This document shows, in pieces, positions 1 to 11,548 of a DNA stretch of 64,000 bases. Under the pieces are notes generated by a model. It had not been told where the DNA came from. It saw only the letters and a list, made by a program, of their open reading frames with translations, and ran no database searches. The DNA is from Chromatiales bacterium (GTDB lineage: Bacteria > Pseudomonadota > Gammaproteobacteria > UBA6429), in the NCBI GenBank assembly GCA_027076405.1, contig JALTJN010000362.1, positions 124,001 through 188,000 on the forward strand. The letters are read 5' to 3'. Within the stretch, counting starts at the first letter, position 1. The number at the start of each line of letters is the position of its first letter. The translations under genes were made by a program, and so were the position numbers.

Positions 1-1964
1 CTGGCCTTTGTGCTTTGAGATGCACTGTTTGCTGTTTCATCAGCAAGCTGGTTAATATTAATAATATTTTTGTTCATTTCTTCAGTGGTTGCAGATTGTT
101 CTTCAGCTGCGCTGGCAATTTGTATATTCATTTCATTAATTGTTGAAACTGCACGTGTTATTGCTGCAAGTGCTTCACTGGCTTGTTTAGTTTGTTCGAC
201 ACCAATGCTGGCTTTTTGCCTTCCTGTTTCCATAACGGCAACAGCATTTTTAGTGCCGCTTTGCAGACTCTCAATCATGACTTCAATCTCCTGGGTCGAT
301 TCCTGGGTGCGTCCTGCTAAGGTTCTTACTTCATCTGCGACTACTGCGAAGCCTCGACCTTGCTCGCCTGCACGTGCCGCTTCAATGGCTGCATTGAGTG
401 CAAGTAAATTAGTTTGCTCGGCGATACCTTTTATAACATCTAAAATACTGCCTATTTTGTCACTGTCATTTGCTAATTGATGGATTACATTTGATGCGTT
501 CTCCACTTCGTGTGCTAACTCATCAATAGATGCAGATGCCTGATGAACAATAGCGTTTCCAGCTTTCGATTCATTGTCTGCGTTAGCAGCAGCACCGGAA
601 GCTTCGCCTGCATTTCTTGCTACTTCCTGGACCGTTGCGGACATCTCATTCATTGCAGTGGCAACTTGCTCTGTTTCTGAACGTTGGCTATTTAAGTTTT
701 TAGCACTTTCCTCGGAAATAATGGCTACCTCTTCAGAGGCAGAAGAAAGCTGGCTGGTTGCACTCATTATTTGCTGAACTAAGGCTTCAAATTTTTCAGA
801 CATTGAATTGAAGTCAGTTGCAATTTTTTGCATTTCATCGTTACCATTTAATGATATGCGTGTACTTAAATCACCATTAGACATTTTTTGTGTTGCTGTT
901 GCTACCCTTTGAACGTTATCAATAATTGAGAAGTACAATCCAACAAATAAATAAGATATAATTAATAATACAATAGCAACAATAATGAGTTCTAATACTT
1001 CATTTTTGAATTTTTTATTTATGCGTTGTTTGAAAAGAGAGCTTAATTCAGGTGCCATGCTGTCAAAAAGTTTATAGGCATGATTGATTGCTTTTGTTGC
1101 AACGCTGTAAACTTTATCGCTTGATATTGTAATTTGAGCGGGTTTAATTAATTCATTTTCCAGTAAATCCTTTAATTCAGTTATGGCTTTGTTATTAATA
1201 TTAATCAGAGTGCCTAACTTATATTTAATATCATTATTATCGGTAATAGCCGTATCTAAACCTGCTTTTAAGTGTGCAGCGTAATTATCAATGTTATTAA
1301 TTAAAACAGATAGCTTGACATAGGTTTTTTGAGAAAACTCTCCTTTGGCAGCAATACTAGAACCAACTGCTCGAGCCTGTCCCATATACTCCATCAGGTA
1401 AGGCAAGCTTGAAACTAAAGCTGCCCCCATGTAATAACTATCCTGTTTTGAATCAAGAGTAATCTTAGAGCTGTCTGCGACTAAGTTCATTAACAGCAAA
1501 ATATGACGAATTAATTGAGAATGTTTTTGTATTGCTTGTTCAGCAGATTGCTGCATGGAACTGGTTTTAATACTGTTCCATAATTTAATCAGCTTGCGGG
1601 TAGAGTCTTTTATTTTAAGTTCTTTACCCAGTTTATTTTCTATTTCTTGTAACTGAGAAAAGTAGTTATCAACCTCCAGACGTTTGCTCATAATACGATC
1701 TTTAAATTGGGTTGCACCATTTAAATATGCGGCAGTCATTCCTCTGTGTTGTTGTATGTGCTGTAATGGTAAGCGTAAAGACTGTAGATATGTGACGCCT
1801 TTAATTTCTTGATTTAAAAAATTAATTTCTTTCGATAAAATTTGAATCATGTTGTATGACAAATAACTTAAAGGAAGTATGATAATAAAAAATATTAAGC
1901 CGAACTTCAGCGGGAATTGAATTTTTCCCATAAAAATTGCAGCGGGTTTAAACAAAGTTTTCAT
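1..1964 (-). CDS. Methyl-accepting chemotaxis protein (C-terminus cut by window edge)
   Basis: Inner-membrane chemoreceptor that would signal to CheA/CheW. The reading frame stays open from about 1970 to the left edge. The N-terminus has one membrane segment (about residues 12-34), followed by a roughly 285-residue helical periplasmic sensor region, a second membrane segment (about 321-343), a HAMP-like stretch and the MCP signalling domain. The conserved hairpin tip ([20 protein letters not shown]) lies near residues 505-525 and is followed by [15 protein letters not shown]. An ATG at 1970 is also in frame, but AAGGA sits 7 bases before the ATG at 1964, so 1964 is preferred. The ligand cannot be told from sequence. 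The gene is divergent from the glutamate-synthase-like gene. Confidence 0.93.
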   Translation of the reverse strand, partial: MKTLFKPAAIFMGKIQFPLKFGLIFFIIILPLSYLSYNMIQILSKEINFLNQEIKGVTYLQSLRLPLQHIQQHRGMTAAYLNGATQFKDRIMSKRLEVDNYFSQLQEIENKLGKELKIKDSTRKLIKLWNSIKTSSMQQSAEQAIQKHSQLIRHILLLMNLVADSSKITLDSKQDSYYMGAALVSSLPYLMEYMGQARAVGSSIAAKGEFSQKTYVKLSVLINNIDNYAAHLKAGLDTAITDNNDIKYKLGTLININNKAITELKDLLENELIKPAQITISSDKVYSVATKAINHAYKLFDSMAPELSSLFKQRINKKFKNEVLELIIVAIVLLIISYLFVGLYFSIIDNVQRVATATQKMSNGDLSTRISLNGNDEMQKIATDFNSMSEKFEALVQQIMSATSQLSSASEEVAIISEESAKNLNSQRSETEQVATAMNEMSATVQEVARNAGEASGAAANADNESKAGNAIVHQASASIDELAHEVENASNVIHQLANDSDKIGSILDVIKGIAEQTNLLALNAAIEAARAGEQGRGFAVVADEVRTLAGRTQESTQEIEVMIESLQSGTKNAVAVMETGRQKASIGVEQTKQASEALAAITRAVSTINEMNIQIASAAEEQSATTEEMNKNIININQLADETANSASQSTKA

Positions 1965-2270
1965 AATCATATCCTTGAAGTTTTTTAAAAAAAAACTATG
2001 AAATTTATTGTTGTTTGGTTTTTTTGTTTTGTAACTCTTAATATCGTTCATAATTGAAAAACCTTTAATAATAGTAGGATATTTACATGCGTTAAAAGTG
2101 TGTGTATTTACGGGTGATAGAATGGCGTTTACTGATAGGTATTTTTCTATGAAATTAATCTGTCCATACTAAGCAATGGCAGTTAATCTCTCTTTATGCA
2201 TCACTTTAAAGTGATGCTCATGTCTTTGAATAACTGAATAATAAATTTAAAAAATAAACAGGAATAGAAT
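1965..2270. other. Divergent intergenic region
   Basis: About 300 bases between the chemoreceptor and the + strand glutamate-synthase-like gene. It is AT-rich with no credible reading frame. The only clear structure is the 20-base perfect palindrome listed separately at 2198-2217. Promoters for both genes must lie here, but I cannot point to convincing -35/-10 boxes. Confidence 0.5.
2198..2217. promoter_or_regulatory. 20-bp perfect palindrome, possible operator
   Basis: GCATCACTTTAAAGTGATGC is a perfect two-fold palindrome with no spacer, 54 bases before the ATG at 2271. It has no T-run after it, so it is not a usual terminator. A dimeric regulator site is the simplest reading, but the regulator is unknown. 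Confidence 0.35.
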
Positions 2271-3857
2271 ATGAGTGTCCGCCAAGGCTTTTTCTTTCTT
2301 TCGATTTTCTTTTCACTTTCACTATTATTACTTGCATATTTTTGGCCCATAGCCTATTGGGGCTTTGTTGTGCTTGCTCCATTAATTTTGTTGGGGCTGT
2401 ATGATCTGATACAGGTTAAACATACGATTCTTCGTTTATATCCGGTGATTGGACATTTTCGTTATATCTTTGAATCGATACGGCCAGAGATTCAGCAGTA
2501 TTTTGTTGAGTCGAATATTAATGGTCGTCCAATAAATCGTGAATTTAGGGCGCTGGTTTATCAACGTGCGAAGAATGTGCGAGACACACGCCCCTTCGGG
2601 ACTTTATTCGATGTTTATCGTTCCGGATATGAATGGATGGACCACTCATTAGCGCCTGTTGAAGTGAAAGACAAGCATCCTCGGGTCAAGTTTGGCGGGC
2701 CGGAATGTTTAAAACCTTATGCCGCATCACCAATGAATATTTCAGCCATGAGTTTTGGCGCATTAAGTAAACACGCCATTATGGCTTTAAATAAAGGGGC
2801 GAAAAGAGGTAATTTTGCGCACAACACCGGTGAAGGCGGGTTGAGTCCTTATCACCTGAAATACGGCGGTGATATTATCTGGCAAATAGGTACAGGGTAT
2901 TTTGGTTGTCGCAACAGTGAAGGCAAGTTTGATAAAGACTTGTTTGCAGAAAAAGCTCAGCTCGATGTCGTGAAGATGATCGAGATTAAGCTTTCACAGG
3001 GGGCTAAGCCGGGACATGGCGGAATTTTGCCTGCGGTTAAATTAACTCAGGAAATTGCAGATATTCGTCACGTCCCAATGGGACATGATGTTGAGTCACC
3101 TGCAGCACATTCTGCCTTTAGCTCGCCGAAAGGCCTGCTGGAGTTTGTAAAAGAATTACGAAGCCTGTCCGGAGGTAAGCCAATTGGTTTTAAATTGTGT
3201 GTTGGCAAACGCAGTGAGTTTCTGGCCATTTGTAAGGCGATGTTAGAAACCGGAATTAAACCGGATTTTATTACGGTTGATGGTGGTGAAGGCGGTACTG
3301 GTGCGGCACCTATCGAGTTGACTAATTCAGTGGGAACCCCTTTGCGAGATGCCGTTATTTTTGTCAATAATGCCCTGATTGCCACGGGGTTACGTGAAGA
3401 CATCCGCATTATTGCTTCGGCAAAAATTTTAACCGGTTTTCATATGGCGCGAATTATGGCGCTGGGAGCCGACACGATTAACTCTGCGCGCGGTATGATG
3501 TTGGCGCTTGGTTGTATTCAATCACGTAGTTGTAATACTGATATGTGTCCAACCGGCGTGGCCACACAAGATCCTGCGCGCTATAAAGCCCTAAATATAG
3601 AGCATAAGAGCGAGCGCGTGGCGAATTACCATAATCTGACCGTGGCAAACTTTACTGAATTGCTGGGCGCTTGCGGCATTAAAGATATTGCGGATCTTGA
3701 GCCGAGCCATATTAACCGGCGAGTAAATGGTACAGATACGGCGAATTATGCAAAGCTTTATCCATTAGTAAAGTCAATGTGTCTGGTTTGTCGTGATGAT
3801 GATTTGCCTGAACGCTGGAAAGAAGACTGGGAACGGGCTGCGGCCGATACTTGGTAA
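2271..3857 (+). CDS. FMN-binding glutamate synthase-like protein (GltB central domain)
   Basis: A 528-residue member of the stand-alone glutamate-synthase-domain family. It carries only the FMN/Fe-S (alpha/beta barrel) part of GltB, without the glutamine amidotransferase domain. The N-terminus has two hydrophobic segments (about residues 7-24 and 28-45), suggesting membrane attachment. Barrel motifs include MSFGALSKHA, KPGHGGILP and TVDGGEGGTGAAP. The cysteines C415, C421 and C426 in the CxxxxxCxxxxC arrangement fit the 3Fe-4S site of the family. An AGGAA lies upstream of the ATG. The physiological reaction of these short forms is not established, and lack of the amidotransferase argues against ordinary glutamate synthase. 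No partner gene is adjacent. Confidence 0.88.
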   Translation: MSVRQGFFFLSIFFSLSLLLLAYFWPIAYWGFVVLAPLILLGLYDLIQVKHTILRLYPVIGHFRYIFESIRPEIQQYFVESNINGRPINREFRALVYQRAKNVRDTRPFGTLFDVYRSGYEWMDHSLAPVEVKDKHPRVKFGGPECLKPYAASPMNISAMSFGALSKHAIMALNKGAKRGNFAHNTGEGGLSPYHLKYGGDIIWQIGTGYFGCRNSEGKFDKDLFAEKAQLDVVKMIEIKLSQGAKPGHGGILPAVKLTQEIADIRHVPMGHDVESPAAHSAFSSPKGLLEFVKELRSLSGGKPIGFKLCVGKRSEFLAICKAMLETGIKPDFITVDGGEGGTGAAPIELTNSVGTPLRDAVIFVNNALIATGLREDIRIIASAKILTGFHMARIMALGADTINSARGMMLALGCIQSRSCNTDMCPTGVATQDPARYKALNIEHKSERVANYHNLTVANFTELLGACGIKDIADLEPSHINRRVNGTDTANYAKLYPLVKSMCLVCRDDDLPERWKEDWERAAADTW

Positions 3858-4462
3858 ACTTTGCGGTTAAGAAAAGCGTTCGCTTGAGCCTGAGCTCGTT
3901 ATTTGAGCAGTGGATAAATCTGAGCCACTCGTGCGCAATGGGCACGGGGTGGCTTGGCATCTCAATATAGAAATTGAACTGATATTTCTCTAAATTCATA
4001 TAAATTCCTCTTACTCTATCCTTGTTACTACGCCAGATTTTCCTTGTTTAAAGATGTATATTGCCGATACCTTTTTTTATTATGTCGAATGAACAAGTAA
4101 AGCTTGAGTAAAGTTCGTCCGATTAAATGGAAAGATAAATAAAGTGTTTTATTCAATAATGCCGTTTGTTTAAGTAATTGTATTGCTGCAAATTTTAGGC
4201 ATTCTTTACTGCATTTTTTTTCGAGCTGGAATGAATAGCGTATTGATTCGGAAGAACGAAATATTGTCTAGAGGAGTTAGAATAAATATAATTAAACAAT
4301 TTATTATACGTGTTGTGAGCTACTGTTATTTGCTTGTGTAACCGGTTCAGAGATGTAGGTTGCTTATCCGACAGCTACTTAATTAGGTGGTTGTGCGTTA
4401 TCTGCATCACATAAAAAAAGATAGTGGAGTTCTCTGGATAATAAAATACTATGAGGATAAAT
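3858..4462. other. 605-base gene-free region
   Basis: AT-rich stretch between the glutamate-synthase-like gene and the WG-repeat protein gene. Short frames exist on the - strand (for example 3712-3999 and 4375-4602), but they overlap neighbouring genes and show no domain, ribosome site or codon pattern worth calling. I see no strong terminator hairpin and no recognisable RNA gene. Confidence 0.5.
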
Positions 4463-5755
4463 ATGAAGCAGTTTTTAATAATCTCGGTAATCCATGCTCT
4501 GTTGTCGGGCTGTTTGTTATTTTCTTCTATGGCAGAGGCTAAAGAATTCAGTGGCTGGCGATATAAGGGAAGCGAGAAGTTTACAGAATTGTACAGTGTC
4601 AATCATTCTCGTGAACAAAACTATTTCAATTTTTCATTTACAATGAAATGGAAAATAGGTGATCTGCTTAGCGAACCGGTTGAAATATCTACCGTTAAGT
4701 GGAGGCCGAATGAGTCGCTGGTATCAGGGCGGGTTACTGTAATGGGGAATTCCACTACTTTTCAGGCACAACATTTACCTAAAAAAGTTTATCGGTCTTT
4801 GGGTATTACTCAAATGAAAGTTCGGATGAGGGTATTACAGAAAAATCTTACCCATCCACGTGCAAATGCGATTTTTATTACACTTGATCCCGGTGTACTG
4901 TCTAAGCCTGGAGGGAAGTATAGTTTTAATATTCCGGGTTCACCTGCGTGGTCGAAATTTTTCTATTGGGCAAATGCTACTGATCACTTTGTTGATTCAT
5001 TCAGGGAAAAAATTGGTTATCTTGATGAAAAAAGTGCAAAAAAACTCTACAAGGACGGGTTTAAATTACGGATTGATTCCATTGAATCTGTTGATTTCAA
5101 TGTTAATGGCGTGCGTGAGTGGCTGACACGAAAAATGAGAGATGAGAAAGTAGCTAGCCTGAATCTTCAAAAGCTTGAGCAACAAAAACGGGCTGCACTG
5201 GCAAAGATTAATGCTAGAGAGAGGAGGTCAAAGAAAAAACGTGCCAGAAAATCTAAAGAAGATGAATTTGATGATCTCTTTGCCAGCTTTGGTGATGCAC
5301 TCGACCCGGATGAGCGAGAAGCTACCAACTTTGAAAGCGAGCGCAGGAAAGTACGTTACCGTTTTTCAAAAGCCTATTATATTAATCCATTTAATAAATC
5401 ACTGAAAAAAATTCAAATAGATAATAAGAAAAAAAAGAGAGCTTATCAGCAGCAACTAGCTAGTGTTAATAAACGTGGACTACCAGAGAAACTGGTTGTC
5501 TTTCAAGATGAAAATACATATAAGTATGGTTATAAAGATCAAAGTGGTAAAATTGCTATTCGGGCTCAATATATTCAAGCTCGTTCATTTAAATCCGGTC
5601 AAGCATATGTTGTGATTAAAGAAGATTATACTGGTTCTTGTTCACAAAGGTTTCGGCGTTATAGTTGGGCTTATATCAATAGACATAACCAGTATATTGA
5701 AAAGCACAAAACAGCTTGGGAAAGCTACCCAGAGATATGTTTAAGACGTCGTTAA
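4463..5755 (+). CDS. Secreted WG-repeat protein with Lys/Arg-rich centre
   Basis: Unrecognised as a whole, 430 residues. An upstream in-frame ATG exists at 4451, but GGAT lies 5 bases before the ATG at 4463, so 4463 is preferred. The N-terminus is a signal sequence. LSGC at residues 14-17 would fit a lipobox, while SSMAEA-KEF slightly later would fit signal peptidase I, so lipoprotein status is undecided. The middle (about 210-340) is strongly charged and helical with many Lys/Arg runs. The C-terminus (about 355-420) resembles WG repeats: YKYGYKDQSGKIAIRAQYIQ, then SWAYINRHNQYIEKH. WG repeats form beta structures of unknown role. It stands alone, and the function is unknown. Confidence 0.7.
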   Translation: MKQFLIISVIHALLSGCLLFSSMAEAKEFSGWRYKGSEKFTELYSVNHSREQNYFNFSFTMKWKIGDLLSEPVEISTVKWRPNESLVSGRVTVMGNSTTFQAQHLPKKVYRSLGITQMKVRMRVLQKNLTHPRANAIFITLDPGVLSKPGGKYSFNIPGSPAWSKFFYWANATDHFVDSFREKIGYLDEKSAKKLYKDGFKLRIDSIESVDFNVNGVREWLTRKMRDEKVASLNLQKLEQQKRAALAKINARERRSKKKRARKSKEDEFDDLFASFGDALDPDEREATNFESERRKVRYRFSKAYYINPFNKSLKKIQIDNKKKKRAYQQQLASVNKRGLPEKLVVFQDENTYKYGYKDQSGKIAIRAQYIQARSFKSGQAYVVIKEDYTGSCSQRFRRYSWAYINRHNQYIEKHKTAWESYPEICLRRR

Positions 5756-5829
5756 TATTCATTAAATTTGTTGCCCTTCCCAAGGATAAAACTACTAATT
5801 ATAGAAAAAAGTAGTAATAGAACATTTGA

Positions 5830-6225
5830 TTATCCTTTAACTATTTTTTCTAGAGTAGCTGTACGATTTTTGTCGATGTACTGCCCAGGCTGACTATCGG
5901 AAATTTTTCTGAAGAAATGAAAAAATAAAATATGGGGTGTATTAAAACCTGGTTTATAAGTAGCATAAATGCTTGCGCCATGCTCTATAAGTCTGTCTGC
6001 TAACATGGTGGCTTCGTTCTCAGAATAGTTAAATTTATTCGTCATAATTGGTGTCGGTAACCTCAACCAAAAGTTTTTATTTTTCTCGGTCATGCATGAC
6101 ACGAATGTAGGTAAAAGATATTTGACTGTTGTTGTTTCTAAATCCTCTGGATTTGTGATTGAGCATTTAAAGCCTTTTTGACTTATATAGCGAATAAACT
6201 GCTGATATTGTTTTTTATATTTCAA
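5830..6225 (-). CDS. Doubtful small protein, no recognised domain
   Basis: Open frame of 131 codons beginning with TTG at 6225. The translation is ordinary soluble-protein composition (FWLRLPTPIMTNKFNYSENE; RLIEHGASIYATYKPGF) and the coding density fits a gene better than most shadows. There is no convincing ribosome site upstream, and no known domain is seen. It could be a real lineage-specific gene, a remnant or chance. It does not overlap any other gene. Confidence 0.35.
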   Translation of the reverse strand: MKYKKQYQQFIRYISQKGFKCSITNPEDLETTTVKYLLPTFVSCMTEKNKNFWLRLPTPIMTNKFNYSENEATMLADRLIEHGASIYATYKPGFNTPHILFFHFFRKISDSQPGQYIDKNRTATLEKIVKG

Positions 6226-6934
6226 TCTATCTTTACTATTAAGTTCTTAAGCGGATGTGAGGACCATATTCAATACTCATCTTTTTATTTTGTAATAATT
6301 ATACAAAAAATATGGTTTTCGCCTGGTTTGAGTTATTTATAAGATTAAATTTTGCTTTTTAGTTAATGTCGCACGTCGACCTTGAGGGACACTAAGAAGA
6401 TTAGGCGGTGGGGAGAGCTGGAGAGGCGGGCTATTTTATATATGGTGAGCTAAGTTATTGTATCTGTATCTAAATTTAAGGATAAAATAGTGCTCGATTA
6501 ATAATATTTTCTCTGGGATCTCCTTGCTCCAGTAATTTTTTATTATCTTGCTTAATGTCCTTTGTGACGTTCGTGGCAATCTTTGTCCCCATTTTATTCG
6601 CAAAATCTGCATAAATTCAGCTTATCAAGCCTGCCTAAAGTCTTATCAGAATGCGGATTTGTCTTGCCCGAAGGGGGTAAAAAATGGGAGAATTGCCGGC
6701 TCCATTTTTCTCTGTTGGGGTTGTCTCGGGATTGGGGCATAAGCGGCTATCTAAAGGGGAATGGGTGAGGGTTATCGCGGTGTTATATCAGTATTCAATC
6801 TCGTGATTAAGAACCAAATTTAATGTGGTTACCCGCGTTTTTAAGGTGATCATAAGGCTATTTATTGTATTTAAAACAAGTACATAGAGGCCGAAAAGAT
6901 TTTTAATTTTAAAACTTACTAGGGAGACATCTTA
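6226..6934. other. 709-base region before tkt, no supported gene
   Basis: Two overlapping short + frames (6548-6742 and 6583-6768) lie here in different phases. They have no ribosome site and look like chance. The region is less AT-rich between about 6370 and 6780 than the flanks, and it contains the hairpin at 6680-6709. A long tkt leader or a small RNA would both fit. I recognise no RNA family. Confidence 0.45.
6680..6709 (+). terminator. Terminator-like hairpin upstream of tkt
   Basis: AAAAATGGGAG pairs with CTCCATTTTT around a 9-base loop (one extra G on the left arm), and the right arm ends in a T-run. No gene ends just before it, so it might close an unrecognised small RNA, or it may be a chance stem. 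Confidence 0.3.
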
Positions 6935-8908
6935 ATGTCATCACGTAAAGATCTTGCAAATGCAATCCGTGCTTTAAGTATGGATGCAGTACAAAAAGCC
7001 AATTCAGGCCATCCAGGTGCCCCAATGGGTATGGCGGATATTGCTGAAGTTTTGTGGAACCACAACATGAACCACAATCCAGCTAATCCAAACTGGAGCA
7101 ACCGTGACCGTTTCATTCTGTCGAATGGCCATGGTTCTATGCTTATATATTCATTACTCCATTTGACCGGTTACGACCTTTCAATTGATGATTTGAAAAA
7201 TTTCCGTCAATTACACTCTAAAACGCCGGGTCATCCGGAATACGGCTATGCGCCAGGTGTTGAAACCACTACCGGTCCTTTAGGTCAGGGTATTACTAAT
7301 GGTGTGGGTATGGCGATTGCTGAAAAAGCGTTAGCGGGTCAGTTCAACCAGAAAGGTCACGATATTGTTGATCACCACACCTATGTTTTCTTAGGTGATG
7401 GTTGTTTGATGGAAGGTATCTCGCATGAAGCTTGTTCACTTGCCGGTACTTTAGGTTTAGGTAAGTTAATTGCGTTCTGGGATGACAACGGTATTTCTAT
7501 CGACGGTCACGTAGAAGGCTGGTTCACTGATGATACGCCTAAGCGTTTTGAGTCTTACGGCTGGCATGTGATTGCAGATGTTGATGGACACGATCCTGAA
7601 GCATTACAAAAAGCAATTGATACTGCAAAAGCAATGACAGACAAACCTACAATGATTTGCTGTAAAACAACCATCGGTTTTGGTTCTCCAAACAAAGCAG
7701 GTTCTCATGCTTGTCACGGTGCTCCTTTAGGTGAAGAAGAAATCAACTTAACCAAAGCTGCATTAGGCTGGGATCATCCTGCATTTGAAGTACCTGCTGA
7801 TGTTTATGCTGGTTGGGATGCAAAAGAAAAAGGCGCGAAAGCAGAAGCGGCATGGAATGAAAAATTCGCAGCATATAAAGCGGCTTTCCCTGAATTAGCG
7901 GCTGAATACGAGCGTCGTATGTCAGGTGAATTACCGGCTGACTGGGCAAGTAAATCTGCTGAATATATTGCTTCTGTAAATGCTGAAGCGAAGAGCCCGG
8001 CGACCCGTCAGGCATCATTAGCGGCTATTGAAGCTTATTCACCCATGGTTCCTGAAATGTTTGGTGGTTCTGCCGATTTAGGTTGTTCTAACCTGACTGA
8101 ATGGTCTGGTTACAAGCCAATGATCAATAACGAAGAAGCAAACTACCTCAACTACGGTGTGCGTGAATTTGGTATGTCTGCCATCATGAATGGTATGACG
8201 TTACACGGCGGTTTAATTCCATTCGGTGCAACGTTCTTAATGTTCTCTGAGTATGCGCGTAATGCATTGCGTATGGCTGCCTTGATGAAAATTCAAAGCA
8301 TCTTCGTCTTTTCTCATGACTCAATCGGTCTGGGTGAAGATGGTCCAACGCATCAGCCAATCGAGCAAATTCCTACACTACGTATGATTCCAAATATGGC
8401 TGTATGGCGTCCGTGTGATGCGGTTGAGTCTGCAGTTTGCTGGCAGCAGGCGATTGAACGTAAAGACGGTCCATCTACATTGATCTTCTCTCGTCAGGGC
8501 TTACCACATAACGAGCGCACTGATGCTCAAATCGCTGATATTGCCAAGGGTGGTTACATTCTTAAAGATTGTGATGGAACTCCTGATGCAATCATTATCG
8601 GTACAGGTTCTGAAGTTGCATTAGCAACAGGCGCGGCTGAAGCCATGTCAGGCAAGAAGATTCGTGTTGTTTCAATGCCATCAACTAACTTGTTTGAAGC
8701 TCAGGATGAAGCATATAAATCTTCAGTATTGATCAAAGGTATTCCAACAGTAGCTGTAGAAGCCGCTGTGACTGACGCATGGTACAAGTACGCTGATGCA
8801 GTTGTGGGTATCGACCACTTTGGTGAGTCTGCACCAGCAGGTGAGCTATTTAAAGAATTTGGTTTCACTGTTGAAAACGTTGTTAAGACAGTTGAATCAG
8901 TAATGTAA
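6935..8908 (+). CDS. tkt: Transketolase
   Basis: Thiamine-diphosphate enzyme of 657 residues, the usual length. It moves two-carbon units between sugar phosphates in the Calvin cycle and the pentose phosphate pathway. Visible motifs are [10 protein letters not shown] near residue 24, the thiamine-binding GDGCLMEG with downstream [10 protein letters not shown], and the pyrimidine-domain segment [21 protein letters not shown] sits 8 bases before the ATG. It heads a five-gene + strand series (tkt, gap, pgk, pyk, fba) but is closed by its own strong terminator, so it can be transcribed separately. Given cbbM in the same window, a Calvin-cycle role is likely. Confidence 0.98.
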   Translation: MSSRKDLANAIRALSMDAVQKANSGHPGAPMGMADIAEVLWNHNMNHNPANPNWSNRDRFILSNGHGSMLIYSLLHLTGYDLSIDDLKNFRQLHSKTPGHPEYGYAPGVETTTGPLGQGITNGVGMAIAEKALAGQFNQKGHDIVDHHTYVFLGDGCLMEGISHEACSLAGTLGLGKLIAFWDDNGISIDGHVEGWFTDDTPKRFESYGWHVIADVDGHDPEALQKAIDTAKAMTDKPTMICCKTTIGFGSPNKAGSHACHGAPLGEEEINLTKAALGWDHPAFEVPADVYAGWDAKEKGAKAEAAWNEKFAAYKAAFPELAAEYERRMSGELPADWASKSAEYIASVNAEAKSPATRQASLAAIEAYSPMVPEMFGGSADLGCSNLTEWSGYKPMINNEEANYLNYGVREFGMSAIMNGMTLHGGLIPFGATFLMFSEYARNALRMAALMKIQSIFVFSHDSIGLGEDGPTHQPIEQIPTLRMIPNMAVWRPCDAVESAVCWQQAIERKDGPSTLIFSRQGLPHNERTDAQIADIAKGGYILKDCDGTPDAIIIGTGSEVALATGAAEAMSGKKIRVVSMPSTNLFEAQDEAYKSSVLIKGIPTVAVEAAVTDAWYKYADAVVGIDHFGESAPAGELFKEFGFTVENVVKTVESVM

Positions 8909-8911
8909 TTT

Positions 8912-8955
8912 AACAGGTCGGATATGAAAGTATCCGACCTGTTTGTTTAAGTTTT
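8912..8955 (+). terminator. Rho-independent terminator after tkt
   Basis: A 13-bp perfect stem (AACAGGTCGGATA with TATCCGACCTGTT) and a 6-base loop, followed by TGTTTAAGTTTT. It starts 4 bases after the tkt stop codon. Confidence 0.92.
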
Positions 8956-8994
8956 AAGCTTTATTTTTAATTAAAAATTTTTAACTTTTAGTAA

Positions 8995-10008
<1,014 letters not shown>

Positions 10009-10011
<3 letters not shown>

Positions 10012-10129
10012 GCGGATCTTTTTCCCGCTGGGGGTGTTGCAGCACAGTTTCTAAATGCTCACGTACTTATTGTACGCTCCGCTTTATAAACTGCACTGCG
10101 CCTACCCAGCAGAAAAAATCTCTCGCTTA
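10009..10129. repeat. 121-bp near-symmetrical inverted repeat (REP-like hairpin)
   Basis: The two arms run from TAAGCG at the gap stop codon to CGCTTA at 10124-10129 and meet at GTAC-TTATT-GTAC (10063-10075). The centre at 10069 is exactly equidistant from both ends. Blocks such as CGCTGGG/CCCAGC and AGTTT.TAAA/TTTATAAACT pair with interruptions. The arrangement resembles extragenic palindromic repeats found in many marine gammaproteobacteria. It may also end gap transcripts. Confidence 0.7.
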
Positions 10130-10175
10130 ATCTCTTTTAACGCGATTTGTTAATTGAGAGAAAAATTGGAATGAT

Positions 10176-10210
10176 ACCCAACCTATAAATTGTAGGTTGG
10201 GTGTTTTCCC
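10176..10210 (+). terminator. Terminator-like hairpin between gap and pgk
   Basis: ACCCAACCTA pairs perfectly with TAGGTTGGGT around TAAATTG, followed by GTTTTCCC. The T-run is short, so termination may be partial. Confidence 0.6.
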
Positions 10211-10274
10211 AAAAAATTAAAATAAGCAGGCTTCAAACAGTTCTTTAGAATTTGATTTGGAAATAGCTTCAAAG

Positions 10275-10319
10275 ATATTTAACGCACTTATATTTACAAA
10301 GTGTTTTTGCGTTAAATAT
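10275..10319 (+). promoter_or_regulatory. Structured leader hairpin upstream of pgk
   Basis: ATATTTAACGCA (10275-10286) is perfectly complementary to TGCGTTAAATAT (10308-10319). An inner CACTT/AAGTG pairing leaves a TTTT bulge. It ends about 12 bases before the pgk ribosome site. It could affect translation or message stability, or be an operator. There is no match to a riboswitch I know. Confidence 0.4.
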
Positions 10320-10341
10320 TTTAAAAATTTAGGAGTTCTAA

Positions 10342-11523
10342 ATGTCTTTTATTAAATTAACTGATCTTGATCTTGCCGGTAAGCGCGTTTTAATTCGTGC
10401 TGATTTAAATGTTCCCGTTAAAGATGGCAAAGTAACATCGGATGCACGTATTACTGCATCAATGCCGTCTGTTGAATTCGCTATGAAGGCGGGTGCTTCA
10501 GTCATGGTGATGTCTCACCGTGGTCGTCCTGAAGAAGGTAAGGCGGATGAAGAAAATTCAATGGCACCGATTGCGGCTGTTATGTCTGAAAAGTTAGGCA
10601 AAGAAGTTAAGTTAATCAAAGACTACATCGATGGTGGTTTTGAAGTTGCTGCAGGTGATGTTGTTTTATTAGAAAACGTGCGGTTTAACGCAGGTGAAAA
10701 GAAAGACGATGAAGCTTTAGCAAAAAAATATGCAGCACTTTGTGATGTGTTTGTTATGGATGCATTTGGTACTGCGCATCGTGCACAGGCATCAACACAT
10801 GGCGCGGGTAAATTTGCACCAACAGCATGTGCCGGTATTTTACTTTCAGGTGAATTAGATAGCTTGGCAAAAGCTTTGGCAGAACCTGCTCGTCCAATGG
10901 TCGCTATCGTTGGTGGCTCAAAAGTTTCTACCAAGTTAACTGTTTTAGAAGCGTTATCTGAAAAAGTTGATCAGCTAGTTGTTGGTGGTGGTATTGCCAA
11001 TACATTTTTAAAAGCGATGGGTAACAACGTCGGTAAATCTTTATGTGAAGATGATCTAGTCGATACAGCAAAAGAACTTGTTGAGAAAATGAAGGCACGT
11101 GGTGCGAGTATTCCAATTGCGACAGACGTTGTTTGTGGTAAAGAATTCTCTGAAACTGCTGAAGCGACATTAAAAGCAGCAGGTGATGTTGCTGATGATG
11201 ATATGATTTTTGATATTGGTCCAGATAGCGCAAAAGAGTTGGCAGATATTATTTCTAAAGCCGGTACAATTATCTGGAATGGCCCAGTTGGTGTATTTGA
11301 GTTTGATCAGTTTGGTGAAGGCACTAAAACGGTTGCTATGGCAATTGCTAATGCTAAAGGCTTTAGTCTTGCAGGTGGTGGTGACACAATTGCTGCGATT
11401 CAAAAATACGACATTTACGATAAGGTTTCGTACATTTCTACAGCCGGTGGTGCATTCCTGGAATACCTGGAAGGTAAGACTTTACCAGCAGTTGCGATGT
11501 TAGAAGAAAGAGCTAAAAAATAA
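10342..11523 (+). CDS. pgk: Phosphoglycerate kinase
   Basis: Catalyses ATP-dependent phosphorylation of 3-phosphoglycerate in the Calvin cycle, and the reverse reaction in glycolysis. At 393 residues it is full length. Signature segments are [19 protein letters not shown] near the N-terminus, [21 protein letters not shown], the hinge VGGSKVSTK, and the C-terminal nucleotide loop [15 protein letters not shown] precedes the ATG. pyk follows after 25 bases with a weak ribosome site, so the two are probably cotranscribed. Confidence 0.98.
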   Translation: MSFIKLTDLDLAGKRVLIRADLNVPVKDGKVTSDARITASMPSVEFAMKAGASVMVMSHRGRPEEGKADEENSMAPIAAVMSEKLGKEVKLIKDYIDGGFEVAAGDVVLLENVRFNAGEKKDDEALAKKYAALCDVFVMDAFGTAHRAQASTHGAGKFAPTACAGILLSGELDSLAKALAEPARPMVAIVGGSKVSTKLTVLEALSEKVDQLVVGGGIANTFLKAMGNNVGKSLCEDDLVDTAKELVEKMKARGASIPIATDVVCGKEFSETAEATLKAAGDVADDDMIFDIGPDSAKELADIISKAGTIIWNGPVGVFEFDQFGEGTKTVAMAIANAKGFSLAGGGDTIAAIQKYDIYDKVSYISTAGGAFLEYLEGKTLPAVAMLEERAKK

Positions 11524-11548
11524 AATAAGCGAGAAAAAATTAAAAAAT

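Noticed and set aside
70..480. Open + strand frame inside the chemoreceptor gene
   Set aside because: It is the complement of the conserved MCP signalling domain, and the - strand translation matches the family strongly.
3712..3999. Possible - strand gene of 95 codons
   Set aside because: It overlaps the end of the glutamate-synthase-like gene, has no ribosome site and no domain.
6548..6768. Two overlapping short + strand frames before tkt
   Set aside because: They are in different phases over the same DNA, with no ribosome site, and more likely lie in a non-coding region.
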